In this document: piece after piece, positions 19,549 to 27,857 of the stretch
How positions within the stretch are numbered: position 1 is the stretch's first letter
Layout of the letters: every line of letters starts with the position of its first letter
Origin: Nocardia alni
GTDB lineage: Bacteria > Actinomycetota > Actinomycetes > Mycobacteriales > Mycobacteriaceae
Direction of reading: 5' to 3'
Assembly (NCBI RefSeq): GCF_019038435.1
Contig: NZ_JAGPOX010000019.1
Coordinates: 1 to 64,000, forward strand
DNA: 64,000 nucleotides
The notes under the pieces: generated by a model
Told to the model about the DNA's origin: nothing
Database searches by the model: none
Seen by the model: the letters and a program-made list of their open reading frames with translations, nothing else
Translations under genes and position numbers: made by a program

Positions 19549-21489
19549 GTGACTAACGACAACTCGACCTCACCACCGTGGCTGGCCGGCCCCGGCGGAA
19601 CGGATACGACAAGCGAGCACGACGAATCGACCGCGGCACCGACGCACGACAACGCACAGGCGGATGAGCCCGCCGCGGAGACCAATCCCGAATCCAACGG
19701 CCACGATTCGGCAGTCGAGCACGAGCAGGCATCCGGGATCTTCCCGCCGGTGCCCGATTCGATCGAACAGGGTTCCTTCCCGCCCGGACCCCCGTTCGCC
19801 CCGGACAACCAGTTCGGTCCCGAGGGGCAGCAGTTCCTGCCGCCGGAGCAGTTCGGGCAGGAGCAGTTCGGACAAGAGCAGTTCGGGCAGGAACACAACG
19901 GGCCGTTCGCGCCGCCGATGGGCGGCTTCCCGCCGCCTTACCCCCCGCAGGGGCCCGGCGCGTTCGCACCCAATCCCGGTTTCGCACCGCCCGGCGGTTT
20001 TTCGATGCCGGAACACGGCGGCTCGTTCCCGCCGCCGCCCGGCTTCGCCGAGATGCCACCTCAGCAAAATTTCGGTGAACCACCCCTGAATTATGGTGAG
20101 GCCCGGCAGGAGACGCCCTACGGCGAGATCCGTCAGGAGATCGGCAGCGACGGCATGGTCCGGCGCGTGTTCCCCGACGAGCCGCAGGGGGGCCCCGTCC
20201 AATCGGCTCCCGAGACACAGCAGTTCGGCCAGGAGCCGACCAGCTGGGCCCCGCCGCCTCCGCCCATGCCTCCGCAACCGTCCTACCAGCCGCCGCAGCC
20301 TCCCGGGCCGGGCTGGCACAACGCCCCGCCCAATGCGCCGATGCCCCACCCGGACGGACCGCCGCGGCAACCACCGCCGCAGCAACCGCCGCCACCGCCC
20401 CAGGGCGGATTCCAGCCGCAGCACGGCACGCAACCGGGCCTGAACGATCTGAACCTGCTCAAGCGGGCCAAGCGTTCCCCGCGCAGCGGCTGGCGGCGCG
20501 CGGTGCACAAGATATCCGGCGGCTCCATCAACCCGGGCGAGTCCGCGGCCGATGTGGTGCTCCGCGAGCTCACCGAGCGGGTGAACCAGCCCGTCCGCGG
20601 CGACTACCGGATCGCGATCCTGTCGCTCAAGGGCGGCGTCGGCAAGACCACCACCACGGTCGGTCTGGGTTCGACGTTCGCGTCGGTGCGCGGTGACCGC
20701 GTGATCGCGATCGACGCCAACCCGGACCTGGGCACCCTGGCGCACCGGGTACCGCGCCAGACCCGGTCGACGGTGCGCAACCTGCTGGAAGATCAGCACA
20801 TCAGCCGCTACTCGGACGTGCGGGCGCATACCTCGCAGGCCCCGAGCCGGTTGGAAGTGCTTGCCAGCGAACAGGATCCGGCGGTGTCGGAGGCGTTCAG
20901 CGAGGCCGACTACCGGCGGGCCATCAGCATCCTGCAGCAGTTCTACAACATCATCCTCACCGACTGCGGCACCGGTCTGATGCACTCGGCGATGTCCGGT
21001 GTGCTGGACATGGCCAGCTCGCTCATCCTGGTGACCTCCCCGGCGATCGACGGCGCACGCAGCGCCTCGGCCACGCTGGACTGGCTCGAGCACCACGGAT
21101 ACAACAAGCTGGTCGAGCGAACGGTGGTGGTGGTCAACGCTTCTCGGCGCGGCGCCTCCACAGTCGACCTGGATCAGCTGCGCAAGCTGTTCCTGGACCG
21201 CACCCGCGCGGTGCAGGTGGTGCCGTTCGACGATCACCTCGCCGAGGGCGCGGAGATCGACCTGGAACTGGTGAGCAAGCCCACCAGCACCGCCCTGCTG
21301 GAACTGGCCGCGATGGTCGCCGACGACTTCGGCTACAACATCCCCGAACCCCCGTTCCCGAGCCCGCAGACCCAGTACCCCGGTCCTCCGCAGGGGTTTC
21401 CGGGCCAGCAGTACGGGCACGGTCCGCAGGGGCCGAATCCCGGCTGGGGCGACCAGTATTCGGGTCCACCAGACCGCTACGGTCAGTAA
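19549..21489 (+). CDS. MinD/ParA-like ATPase with long Pro/Gln-rich N-terminus (EspI-like)
   Basis: 646 residues from GTG 19549, preceded by GGGGATA. Residues 1-300 are disordered and rich in Pro, Gln, Gly and Phe, with three tandem EQFGQ units. From about 340 a ParA/MinD-type ATPase begins: deviant Walker A LKGGVGKTTTT, DANPDLGTLAHRV, and a Walker B-like IILTDCGTGL. A short Pro-rich tail follows. The architecture resembles EspI (Rv3876) and related type VII-associated ATPases, but the gene is not adjacent to an ESX core here. It probably acts at the inner face of the membrane. Upstream in-frame extension to 19414 is unlikely. Confidence 0.8.
   Translation: MTNDNSTSPPWLAGPGGTDTTSEHDESTAAPTHDNAQADEPAAETNPESNGHDSAVEHEQASGIFPPVPDSIEQGSFPPGPPFAPDNQFGPEGQQFLPPEQFGQEQFGQEQFGQEHNGPFAPPMGGFPPPYPPQGPGAFAPNPGFAPPGGFSMPEHGGSFPPPPGFAEMPPQQNFGEPPLNYGEARQETPYGEIRQEIGSDGMVRRVFPDEPQGGPVQSAPETQQFGQEPTSWAPPPPPMPPQPSYQPPQPPGPGWHNAPPNAPMPHPDGPPRQPPPQQPPPPPQGGFQPQHGTQPGLNDLNLLKRAKRSPRSGWRRAVHKISGGSINPGESAADVVLRELTERVNQPVRGDYRIAILSLKGGVGKTTTTVGLGSTFASVRGDRVIAIDANPDLGTLAHRVPRQTRSTVRNLLEDQHISRYSDVRAHTSQAPSRLEVLASEQDPAVSEAFSEADYRRAISILQQFYNIILTDCGTGLMHSAMSGVLDMASSLILVTSPAIDGARSASATLDWLEHHGYNKLVERTVVVVNASRRGASTVDLDQLRKLFLDRTRAVQVVPFDDHLAEGAEIDLELVSKPTSTALLELAAMVADDFGYNIPEPPFPSPQTQYPGPPQGFPGQQYGHGPQGPNPGWGDQYSGPPDRYGQ
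19846..19890 (+). repeat. Three tandem 15-bp repeats inside the ParA-like gene
   Basis: Encodes EQFGQ three times. Copies differ only at synonymous third positions, indicating an older or drifting expansion. Confidence 0.85.
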
Positions 21490-21511
21490 ACATAAGGCCC
21501 GCACAGCGTTA

Positions 21512-21552
21512 CGAGACGGCTTGTGAACCATTTTGGTTCACAAGCCGTTTCG
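21512..21552. terminator. Bidirectional hairpin terminator between the ParA-like and lysR genes
   Basis: Perfect 15-bp stem ACGGCTTGTGAACCA/TGGTTCACAAGCCGT with a TTT loop, extended by further pairs including one G-U. It starts 22 bases after the ParA-like stop and 17 bases beyond the lysR stop. Confidence 0.85.
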
Positions 21553-21568
21553 CATTCGCAGGGGCGAT

Positions 21569-22558
21569 TCACGCGGTGACGGTGCGGGCCGCGGTGTGGA
21601 ATGCGGTCAGCACCGTCGCTATCGCGGGGCGCTGCTCGGCGTGCGGCCGGGTGGCCAGGTCGTACCGGCGGGCGGCGCGGACGCCGGACAGGCGCAATAT
21701 CGCCAGGTCCGGGTGGCGTACGGCGTAGCGCGGCATGAGGGCGACGCCGTAGCCGGCCGCGACGAGTACCTCGATGAGGCTGAAATCGTTGAGCCGCTGC
21801 GTGATTCGCGGTTGTACGCCAGTGACGGTGGCGATCGAGCGCAGTACGTCGTCGACGGGGAAGCCGCCGCGCACGCTGAGCCAGGACTCCTGGGCCAGTT
21901 CCTCGGGGGCGACCGTATCCCGTCCGGCCAGCCGATGCCCCGGGGGGACGACGACGTCGATCGGCTCGCGCATCACCTGCCGCACTGTCACGCGGGGCCC
22001 GGACAGCGGGTCCGCGCGTTCGTCGCGGTGGGTCAGTACGACGTCGTAGTCGGCCAGCAGCCGCGGCACCGCGGTCGGCGGCACATCCTCGTCGCTGGCG
22101 ATCAGTTCGACCCCGCTGTCGGTCAGCGCCCGCAGGACGTGCGGAAGCAGTAGCGCGCCGCCGGAGGGGAACATCGCCACGCGCACCTGCCCGCGCGGTG
22201 AGGCGCGATACATCGCCATCTCGGTGGTCGCGCGATCCATCGCGGCCAGTACCTCGTCGGCCCGGATGACCAGCGCCTGCCCGGCATCGGTCAGTCGCAC
22301 CCGCCGCCCGTCGGGTTCCAGCAGCGCCACCCCGGCCTCCCGGGCGAGCACCTTCAGTTGCTGCGATACGGCCGAGGGCGTCATCGACAGCGCGTGCGCG
22401 ACTGCCGACACCGTCCCGCGATCGGCGAACGCACGCAGGATCCGCAATCGTTCGACGGACAGGAAACCCGCACTGCCGCCGAGGGATTCGCCGCCCTGAC
22501 CGCGGCCGGGCGAATCATCGAGGCCGTCCGTTCCCGGGCCTTCGCCGTCGTCTCGCAT
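21569..22558 (-). CDS. LysR family transcriptional regulator
   Basis: 329 residues. The winged helix-turn-helix lies at about 32-95 (LSVERLRILRAFADRGTVSAVAHALSM...SAVSQQLK), followed by a periplasmic-binding-like effector domain. The first ~30 residues are Gly/Asp-rich and longer than usual, so translation may start further in. The gene diverges from a DMT transporter, the standard layout for a LysR regulator controlling an exporter. The inducer is unknown. Confidence 0.88.
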   Translation of the reverse strand: MRDDGEGPGTDGLDDSPGRGQGGESLGGSAGFLSVERLRILRAFADRGTVSAVAHALSMTPSAVSQQLKVLAREAGVALLEPDGRRVRLTDAGQALVIRADEVLAAMDRATTEMAMYRASPRGQVRVAMFPSGGALLLPHVLRALTDSGVELIASDEDVPPTAVPRLLADYDVVLTHRDERADPLSGPRVTVRQVMREPIDVVVPPGHRLAGRDTVAPEELAQESWLSVRGGFPVDDVLRSIATVTGVQPRITQRLNDFSLIEVLVAAGYGVALMPRYAVRHPDLAILRLSGVRAARRYDLATRPHAEQRPAIATVLTAFHTAARTVTA

Positions 22559-22633
22559 TAGTAAGTTCTACTACAATATTAATGCAGATATATTCGATTG
22601 TCCTTACCGATTACTGATCTCATCATTGGCGAT

Positions 22634-23575
22634 GTGAGTAATCGTGATCGCCTGTTCGGACTGACCGTCGTCCTGCTCTGGGGGCTGAATTTCCTCGCGT
22701 TGCACATCGGGGTCGAGCATTTCCCGCCGCTGTTCTTCGCCGGTCTGCGCTTCGCGGTGCTCGCCGTTCCGGTGGTTGTGCTGGTACCGCGCCCGCGAGT
22801 GCCGCTGCGCTGGCTGCTGCTCTACGGGTTCGGCTTCGGGGTGGCGCAGTTCGCATTCCTGTTCATCGCGATGCGCGAGGGGATGCCGACCGGGCTGGCC
22901 TCACTGGTGCTGCAATCCTCGGCGCCGTTCACGGTCCTGCTGGGTGCCGTGTTTCTGCGCGAAAGGCTCGGGGCGACAAAGGTTCTCGGCCTGGCGGCGG
23001 CGGTGCTGGGCATGATGCTCATCGGCTGGGACAGGGCGCAGCACGCCGCGCTGCTGCCGGTCCTGCTGACCCTGGCCGGGGGCCTGGGCTGGGCGTTCGG
23101 CAATGTCGGGTCGCGGCTGGCCGCGGCGCGGCCCGAGGGGGAGAAGGTCGATCCGCTGCACCTGACCCTGTGGATGGCGGTGGTGCCGCCGCTGCCGCTG
23201 TTCGCGCTGTCGCTGGCGGTCGAGGGGCCGAGTGCGGGTGCACACGCACTCGTCGCGTCGTTCTCGCGCTCCGGCTGGCCCGCGCTGGCGGCCCTGTCCT
23301 ACACCGCCGTGCTGGCGACGGTCGTGGGTTCGGGCCTGTGGACCTACCTGATGAGTCGCTATCCGGCGAGTGCGGTCGCGCCCCTGTCGCTGTTGGTGCC
23401 GGTCGTCGGCATCGCCGCCTCCTGGGGCTTTCTCGGCGAACGGCCGACCGTGTTGTCGCTGGTGGGCGGGGTGATCGTGATCGTGGGCGCCTTCGCTGCG
23501 ACGTCCGGGGGGCGGCGGCGGGTGACCGCGCCGACACCGGAACGCAGTTCGCTGGCGGCCGAACTGACTGTGTGA
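22634..23575 (+). CDS. EamA/DMT family transporter
   Basis: 313 residues with ten predicted membrane helices in two EamA repeats. The conserved start RDRLFGLTVVLLWGLNFLALH and GMPTGLASLVLQSSAPFTVLLGAVFLRERLG are typical of the EamA drug/metabolite exporters (O-acetylserine/cysteine exporter group). Start GTG 22634 matches where homologues begin; the frame also allows TTG 22598. Neither has a good ribosome site, so a leaderless transcript is possible. Divergent lysR probably controls it. Confidence 0.85.
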   Translation: MSNRDRLFGLTVVLLWGLNFLALHIGVEHFPPLFFAGLRFAVLAVPVVVLVPRPRVPLRWLLLYGFGFGVAQFAFLFIAMREGMPTGLASLVLQSSAPFTVLLGAVFLRERLGATKVLGLAAAVLGMMLIGWDRAQHAALLPVLLTLAGGLGWAFGNVGSRLAAARPEGEKVDPLHLTLWMAVVPPLPLFALSLAVEGPSAGAHALVASFSRSGWPALAALSYTAVLATVVGSGLWTYLMSRYPASAVAPLSLLVPVVGIAASWGFLGERPTVLSLVGGVIVIVGAFAATSGGRRRVTAPTPERSSLAAELTV

Positions 23576-23724
23576 ACGCGGCGACCCGCCGGTATCGGCG
23601 AACCGAGGAAATGTTCAGCTATTCCCGGACAAATGCAACCGTGAGTTACGGATTTCTACCCCCGAGAGACTAGAGGTTGGGATCGACCGCTTACAGTATT
23701 GCGCGGCGTGGAGGTCCCGAGCAG

Positions 23725-25479
23725 ATGGCAGAACGATACGGGGCGGTGTCGCGGAGAACAGTCCTTCGCGGTGCGGCCGTCGCGGGTGCATTGGCAGCAG
23801 GTCCGTTGAGTTCGGCAACCCCGGCGACGGCCGCGTCGCCCGGTCGCCGGGTCGCGGTATTCGGCGGCGGCGTTGCCGGTCTGACGGCGGCGCACGAGCT
23901 GGCCGAGCGAGGTTTCCAGGTCACCGTCTACGAGCGCCGGGCACTGGGTGGCAAAGCCCGCAGCATCGCGGTTCCCGGCACGGCCCGTGACGGCCGCCCG
24001 GATCTGCCCGGCGAGCACGGATTCCGCTTCTTTCCCGGCTTCTATCACCACATTCCGGACACGATGCGGCGGATTCCCTTCCCCGGCAACGACAATGGCG
24101 TGTGGGACAACCTGGTCGCCGCGGCCGAGACGCGGTTCTCCCGGGTCGGCAGTCCGGACACCATCGCGCCGATGGGCCGCGGCACACTCTGGACCAGTGC
24201 GAGCGATTTCCGGCAGACCGTGGCCTCGGCCGTCGCCACCTCGACGCGGATGCCGATGAGCGACGCCGCCTACTTCGCCGAGCGGCTGCTGGTGTTCTGC
24301 ACCAGTAGTGACGCCCGCCGGATCGGGGAGTGGGAGAACGTGTCGTGGCGCGATTTCGTCGGCGCCCGCGCGCACTCCGCGGAGTTCAGGATCCTGTTGT
24401 CGCGCACCCTGACCACCCTGCTGGTCGCCGCCAAGGACGACCGCGCCAGCACGCGCACCATCGGCACGATGGGTGAACAGTTCCTGGCCAATCCGCTGCA
24501 GACCGATGACGACGGTCCGCTGGATCGGCTACTCGACGGCCCGACCTCACGGATGTGGATAGATCCCTGGGCGCGGCACCTCAGCGCGCTCGGCGTGCGA
24601 TTCGTGACCGCGGAGCTGCGCGGCCTGACGGTGCGTGACCGCCGGATCTCCGCGGCGCGGGTGAGCGCGTCCGGCCGCGAAACTCCGGTGGACGCCGACT
24701 ATTTCGTGCTGGCCGTGCCGGTGGAGGTGGCGCGCCGGATGTGGACGCCCGAAATCCTGGCGGTCCAACCGGAATTGGCCGCGATGAACCGGCTGGATGT
24801 GGACTGGATGACCGGCATCCAGTTCTATCTGCGCCGCCCGACCGCCATAGCGCGCGGGCACACCGCCTACATCGATTCGCCGTGGTCGCTGACCTCGATC
24901 GCGCAGAACCAATTCTGGCCGCACACACCGCTGCCGGGCTTCGGCGACGGCTCGGTCCGGGACTGCCTGTCGGTGGACGTGTCGGACTGGGAGCAGCCCG
25001 GGATCCTGTTCGGCAAGCCCGCCAAGGAGTGCACGCACGAACAGATCGCGCGTGAGGTCTGGGCGCAGATTCAGGCCCACCTGAAGGGCAAGGTCGACTT
25101 ACACGACGCCGACCTGCATTCGTGGTTCCTGGACCCCGGCGTGAGCTGGGATGCCGGGCAGGGCCACAACGTGAACGTCGATCCACTGCTGATCAATACC
25201 GTGGGGGCCTGGTCCGCGCGGCCGCAGGCGCACGGTGCGCTGGAGAATCTGTTCCTCGCGGGTGATTACGTGCGCACCATGATCGATCTGGCCACCATGG
25301 AGGGTGCGTGCGAGTCCGCGCGCACGGCGGTCAACGCCCTGTTGGACACGGCGGGTTCGAATGCGCCGCGCTGCAGGCTCTTCCCGCTGTTCCGGGCGCC
25401 GCAATTCGAGCCGATGCGGCAGGCGGACGCCGCCCGGTACGCGGCGGGTCGGTCGAACGTGTTCGACACGCCCGTATAG
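23725..25479 (+). CDS. Exported (Tat-type) FAD-dependent amine-oxidase/phytoene-desaturase-like oxidoreductase
   Basis: 584 residues from ATG 23725, nine bases after GGAGGT. The N-terminus has a twin-arginine signal, SRRTVLRGAAVAGALAAG, ending near ATAA. The mature enzyme starts with a dinucleotide-binding motif AVFGGGVAGLTAAHELAERG and ends with the FAD signature LFLAGDYVRTMIDLATMEGACESA. GEHGFRFFPGFYHH is shared with a group of actinobacterial desaturase-like flavoproteins. Substrate is unknown; hydroxysqualene- or carotenoid-type oxidoreductase is a guess by family. Folding with FAD in the cytoplasm would explain the Tat route. Confidence 0.78.
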   Translation: MAERYGAVSRRTVLRGAAVAGALAAGPLSSATPATAASPGRRVAVFGGGVAGLTAAHELAERGFQVTVYERRALGGKARSIAVPGTARDGRPDLPGEHGFRFFPGFYHHIPDTMRRIPFPGNDNGVWDNLVAAAETRFSRVGSPDTIAPMGRGTLWTSASDFRQTVASAVATSTRMPMSDAAYFAERLLVFCTSSDARRIGEWENVSWRDFVGARAHSAEFRILLSRTLTTLLVAAKDDRASTRTIGTMGEQFLANPLQTDDDGPLDRLLDGPTSRMWIDPWARHLSALGVRFVTAELRGLTVRDRRISAARVSASGRETPVDADYFVLAVPVEVARRMWTPEILAVQPELAAMNRLDVDWMTGIQFYLRRPTAIARGHTAYIDSPWSLTSIAQNQFWPHTPLPGFGDGSVRDCLSVDVSDWEQPGILFGKPAKECTHEQIAREVWAQIQAHLKGKVDLHDADLHSWFLDPGVSWDAGQGHNVNVDPLLINTVGAWSARPQAHGALENLFLAGDYVRTMIDLATMEGACESARTAVNALLDTAGSNAPRCRLFPLFRAPQFEPMRQADAARYAAGRSNVFDTPV

Positions 25480-25514
25480 GGCGCTACACGCCACACGCTG
25501 CGGTGGATCGGGTC

Positions 25515-25743
25515 ATGAGCCAACTCCACTACGGCCGAGCTTCGTGAACTCCTCGGGGAGCCCACACACCGTGTCGCGACGAAGGAACGCTTCGCGTTGC
25601 ATCCGCGCGATCGGCAATGGATCGCGACCTCGCCGTTCGTGGTGCCGGCCACCTCCGACGCGGACGGCAACCGCGACGCCTCGCCGAAGGGGGATCCCGC
25701 GGGATTCGTCCAGGTGCTCGACGACCGCACGCTCACCGTCCCG
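25515..25743 (+). pseudogene. Remnant of a pyridoxamine 5'-phosphate oxidase-family (FMN-binding) gene
   Basis: From 25534 one frame encodes AELRELLGEPTHRVATKERF, then LHPRDRQWIATSPF and ATSDADGNRDASPKGDPAGF, the N-terminal half of a PPOX-type flavin protein. The only plausible start, ATG 25515, is in a different frame, and a TGA precedes the coding frame. After LTVP (25743) the match ends, and the remaining ~100 expected residues are absent. The murT gene begins 65 bases later. So the copy carries an N-terminal frameshift and a 3' deletion. Confidence 0.72.
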
Positions 25744-25807
25744 TGGGTGAGCAACGTCCCAGCCGCCCTCGACGGCGGCGTCGCGCGTCGCGGAATAGGA
25801 TTCCCGC

Positions 25808-27043
25808 GTGGCAGACATCTCGATGCGCGGACGGCTCGCGCTGCGGGCGGCGGCGGGCGCGGCATGGGCCTCGCAGCGGGCCGGGCGCGGTAAGGGCTCG
25901 ATGATCGGCGGGCTGATCGCAGTGCGAATCGATCCGACGATCATGACGCAGCTGGGCCGTGGACGGCGCACGGTGCTGGTGACCGGCACCAACGGCAAGT
26001 CCACCACCACGCGGATGACAGCGGCCGCCCTGGGCGCGCTGGGGCCGGTGGCCACCCAGGCCGACGGTGCGAATATGGACGCCGGGATCGTGGCCGCGCT
26101 CAACGCGCATCGCACCGCGCCGCTGGCCGCGATCGAGGTCGACGAGCTGCATCTGCCGCATGTGGCCGACGCGCTCGATCCGGACGCGGTGGTGCTGCTG
26201 AATCTGAGCCGTGACCAGCTCGACCGGGTCGGTGAGATCAACATGATCGAGCGCAAGCTGCGCGCGGGCATGGCCGGGCACCCCGAGGCCGTACTGATCG
26301 CCAACTGCGACGACGTGCTGATCACCTCCATCGCCTACGACCATCCGAATGTGGTGTGGGTGGCCGCGGGCAGTGGCTGGGCGGTGGACGCCAGCAGCTG
26401 CCCGCGCAGCGGTGAGCCGATAGTCTGGGAGGGCGAGCACTGGCGTAGTACCGGTGCGGATTTCGAGCGGCCCGAGCCCGACTGGTGGGTCGACGAGGAG
26501 CATCTGCACGGCCCCGACGGGGTGAAAATACCACTGCACCTTGCCCTTCCGGGGCGGGCCAACCGCGGCAACGCCGCGCAGACCGTGGCCGCGGCGGTTG
26601 CGCTCGGCGTGCGGCCCGAGACGGCGGCCGAGGCGACCGCGACCGTCCGCGAGATCGCCGGTCGCTACCGCAGCGTGCGGGTCGGCGAGCACACCGCGCG
26701 GCTGCTGCTGGCCAAGAACCCCGCCGGATGGCAGGAGGCGTTGTCGATGATCGACCCTGCCGCAACCGGTTTGGTGATCGCGGTGAACGGCCAGGTGCCC
26801 GACGGCGAGGATCTGTCCTGGCTGTGGGATGTGCGCTTCGAGCATTTCGAGGGTACCCAGGTCGTAGCCTCCGGTGAGCGGGCCACCGACCTCGCGGTGC
26901 GCCTCACCTACGCCGGGGTCGACCATACGACGGTGGCGGATCCGTTGCGCGCCATAGCATCCTGTCCACCCGGACAGGTGGAGGTACTGGCCAACTACAC
27001 CGCGTTCCGCGATCTGAACCGTGCGCTGGAGGCCCGGCCATGA
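25808..27043 (+). CDS. murT: Lipid II isoglutaminyl synthase, Mur ligase-like subunit MurT
   Basis: 411 residues. The Mur ligase ATP loop GTNGKSTTT begins at residue 60. A central domain (IEVDELHLPHV...) and a C-terminal DUF1727 domain follow. With GatD it amidates the D-Glu of lipid II to D-isoglutamine. The Cys4 zinc ribbon seen in Firmicutes MurT looks degenerate here: only SSCPRSGEP remains of the first CPxCG pair. GTG start. The gatD ATG overlaps the murT stop by four bases. Recalled homologue: Rv3712. Confidence 0.93.
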   Translation: MADISMRGRLALRAAAGAAWASQRAGRGKGSMIGGLIAVRIDPTIMTQLGRGRRTVLVTGTNGKSTTTRMTAAALGALGPVATQADGANMDAGIVAALNAHRTAPLAAIEVDELHLPHVADALDPDAVVLLNLSRDQLDRVGEINMIERKLRAGMAGHPEAVLIANCDDVLITSIAYDHPNVVWVAAGSGWAVDASSCPRSGEPIVWEGEHWRSTGADFERPEPDWWVDEEHLHGPDGVKIPLHLALPGRANRGNAAQTVAAAVALGVRPETAAEATATVREIAGRYRSVRVGEHTARLLLAKNPAGWQEALSMIDPAATGLVIAVNGQVPDGEDLSWLWDVRFEHFEGTQVVASGERATDLAVRLTYAGVDHTTVADPLRAIASCPPGQVEVLANYTAFRDLNRALEARP

Positions 27044-27750
27044 CTGAGTCGACCGTTCGGATCGGGCTGGTACTGCCGGATGTCATGGGCACCTACGGCG
27101 ACGGCGGCAACGCCGTCGTGCTGCGCCAGCGGCTGCGGATGCGTGGCCACGCCGCCGAGATCGTCGAAATCACCTTGAACGACCCGGTTCCCGACTCGCT
27201 GGACGTCTATCTCCTGGGCGGAGCCGAGGATTCGGCGCAGCGCCTGGCCACCCGGCATCTGCAACGGTATCCGGGTATGCAGCGCGCGGCCGCGGGCGGC
27301 GTTCCGGTGCTGGCGATCTGCGCGGCCATCCAGGTGCTGGGCCACTGGTACGAGACCTCGGGCGGCGAACGGGTCGAGGGCGTCGCGATGTTCGACGTCA
27401 CCACCTCGCCGCAGGCCGAGCGGGCCATCGGAGAGGTGGCGACAACCCCCCTGCTCGAAGGCCTGTCCGCCCCCCTGACCGGATTCGAGAACCATCGCGG
27501 CGGCACGAGCCTGGGCCCCGATGCCACGGGCCTGGCCCGCGTCACCCGCGGTGTCGGCAACGGCGTCGGCGACGGCCTCGAGGGCGTCGTCCAGGGTTCG
27601 GTAATCGGCACCTACATGCATGGCCCCGCCCTGGCTCGTAACCCCGAACTGGCCGACCACCTGCTGAAACAGGCCCTCGGTGTCAACGAGCTGCCCCCCT
27701 TGGACCTGCCCGAGGTCGACCGACTGCGTCGCGAACGCCTGCGCGCCTAG
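27040..27750 (+). CDS. gatD: Lipid II isoglutaminyl synthase, glutamine amidotransferase subunit GatD
   Basis: 236 residues, class I amidotransferase (CobQ/CobB-like). The nucleophile is C94 in VLAICAAIQ and the catalytic His is H194 in GTYMHGPAL. It supplies ammonia from glutamine to MurT. The ATGA overlap with murT indicates coupled translation of the two subunits. Recalled homologue: Rv3713. Confidence 0.93.
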   Translation: MTESTVRIGLVLPDVMGTYGDGGNAVVLRQRLRMRGHAAEIVEITLNDPVPDSLDVYLLGGAEDSAQRLATRHLQRYPGMQRAAAGGVPVLAICAAIQVLGHWYETSGGERVEGVAMFDVTTSPQAERAIGEVATTPLLEGLSAPLTGFENHRGGTSLGPDATGLARVTRGVGNGVGDGLEGVVQGSVIGTYMHGPALARNPELADHLLKQALGVNELPPLDLPEVDRLRRERLRA

Positions 27751-27857
27751 GCATTTACGCCGGCAGCACCCACGAGTGGAAATCCCGATTCGGTTGAGTT
27801 GACCGCCCCAACCCGGTAATCTCGCGCGCGGCCATGCGCGATGAGGGAGGTGGCCGG

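Noticed and set aside
25453..25466. TCGAACGTGTTCGA, fitting both the KstR consensus and an SOS-like palindrome
   Set aside because: It lies inside the 3' end of a coding region, not before a gene; about one chance match is expected in 64 kb.
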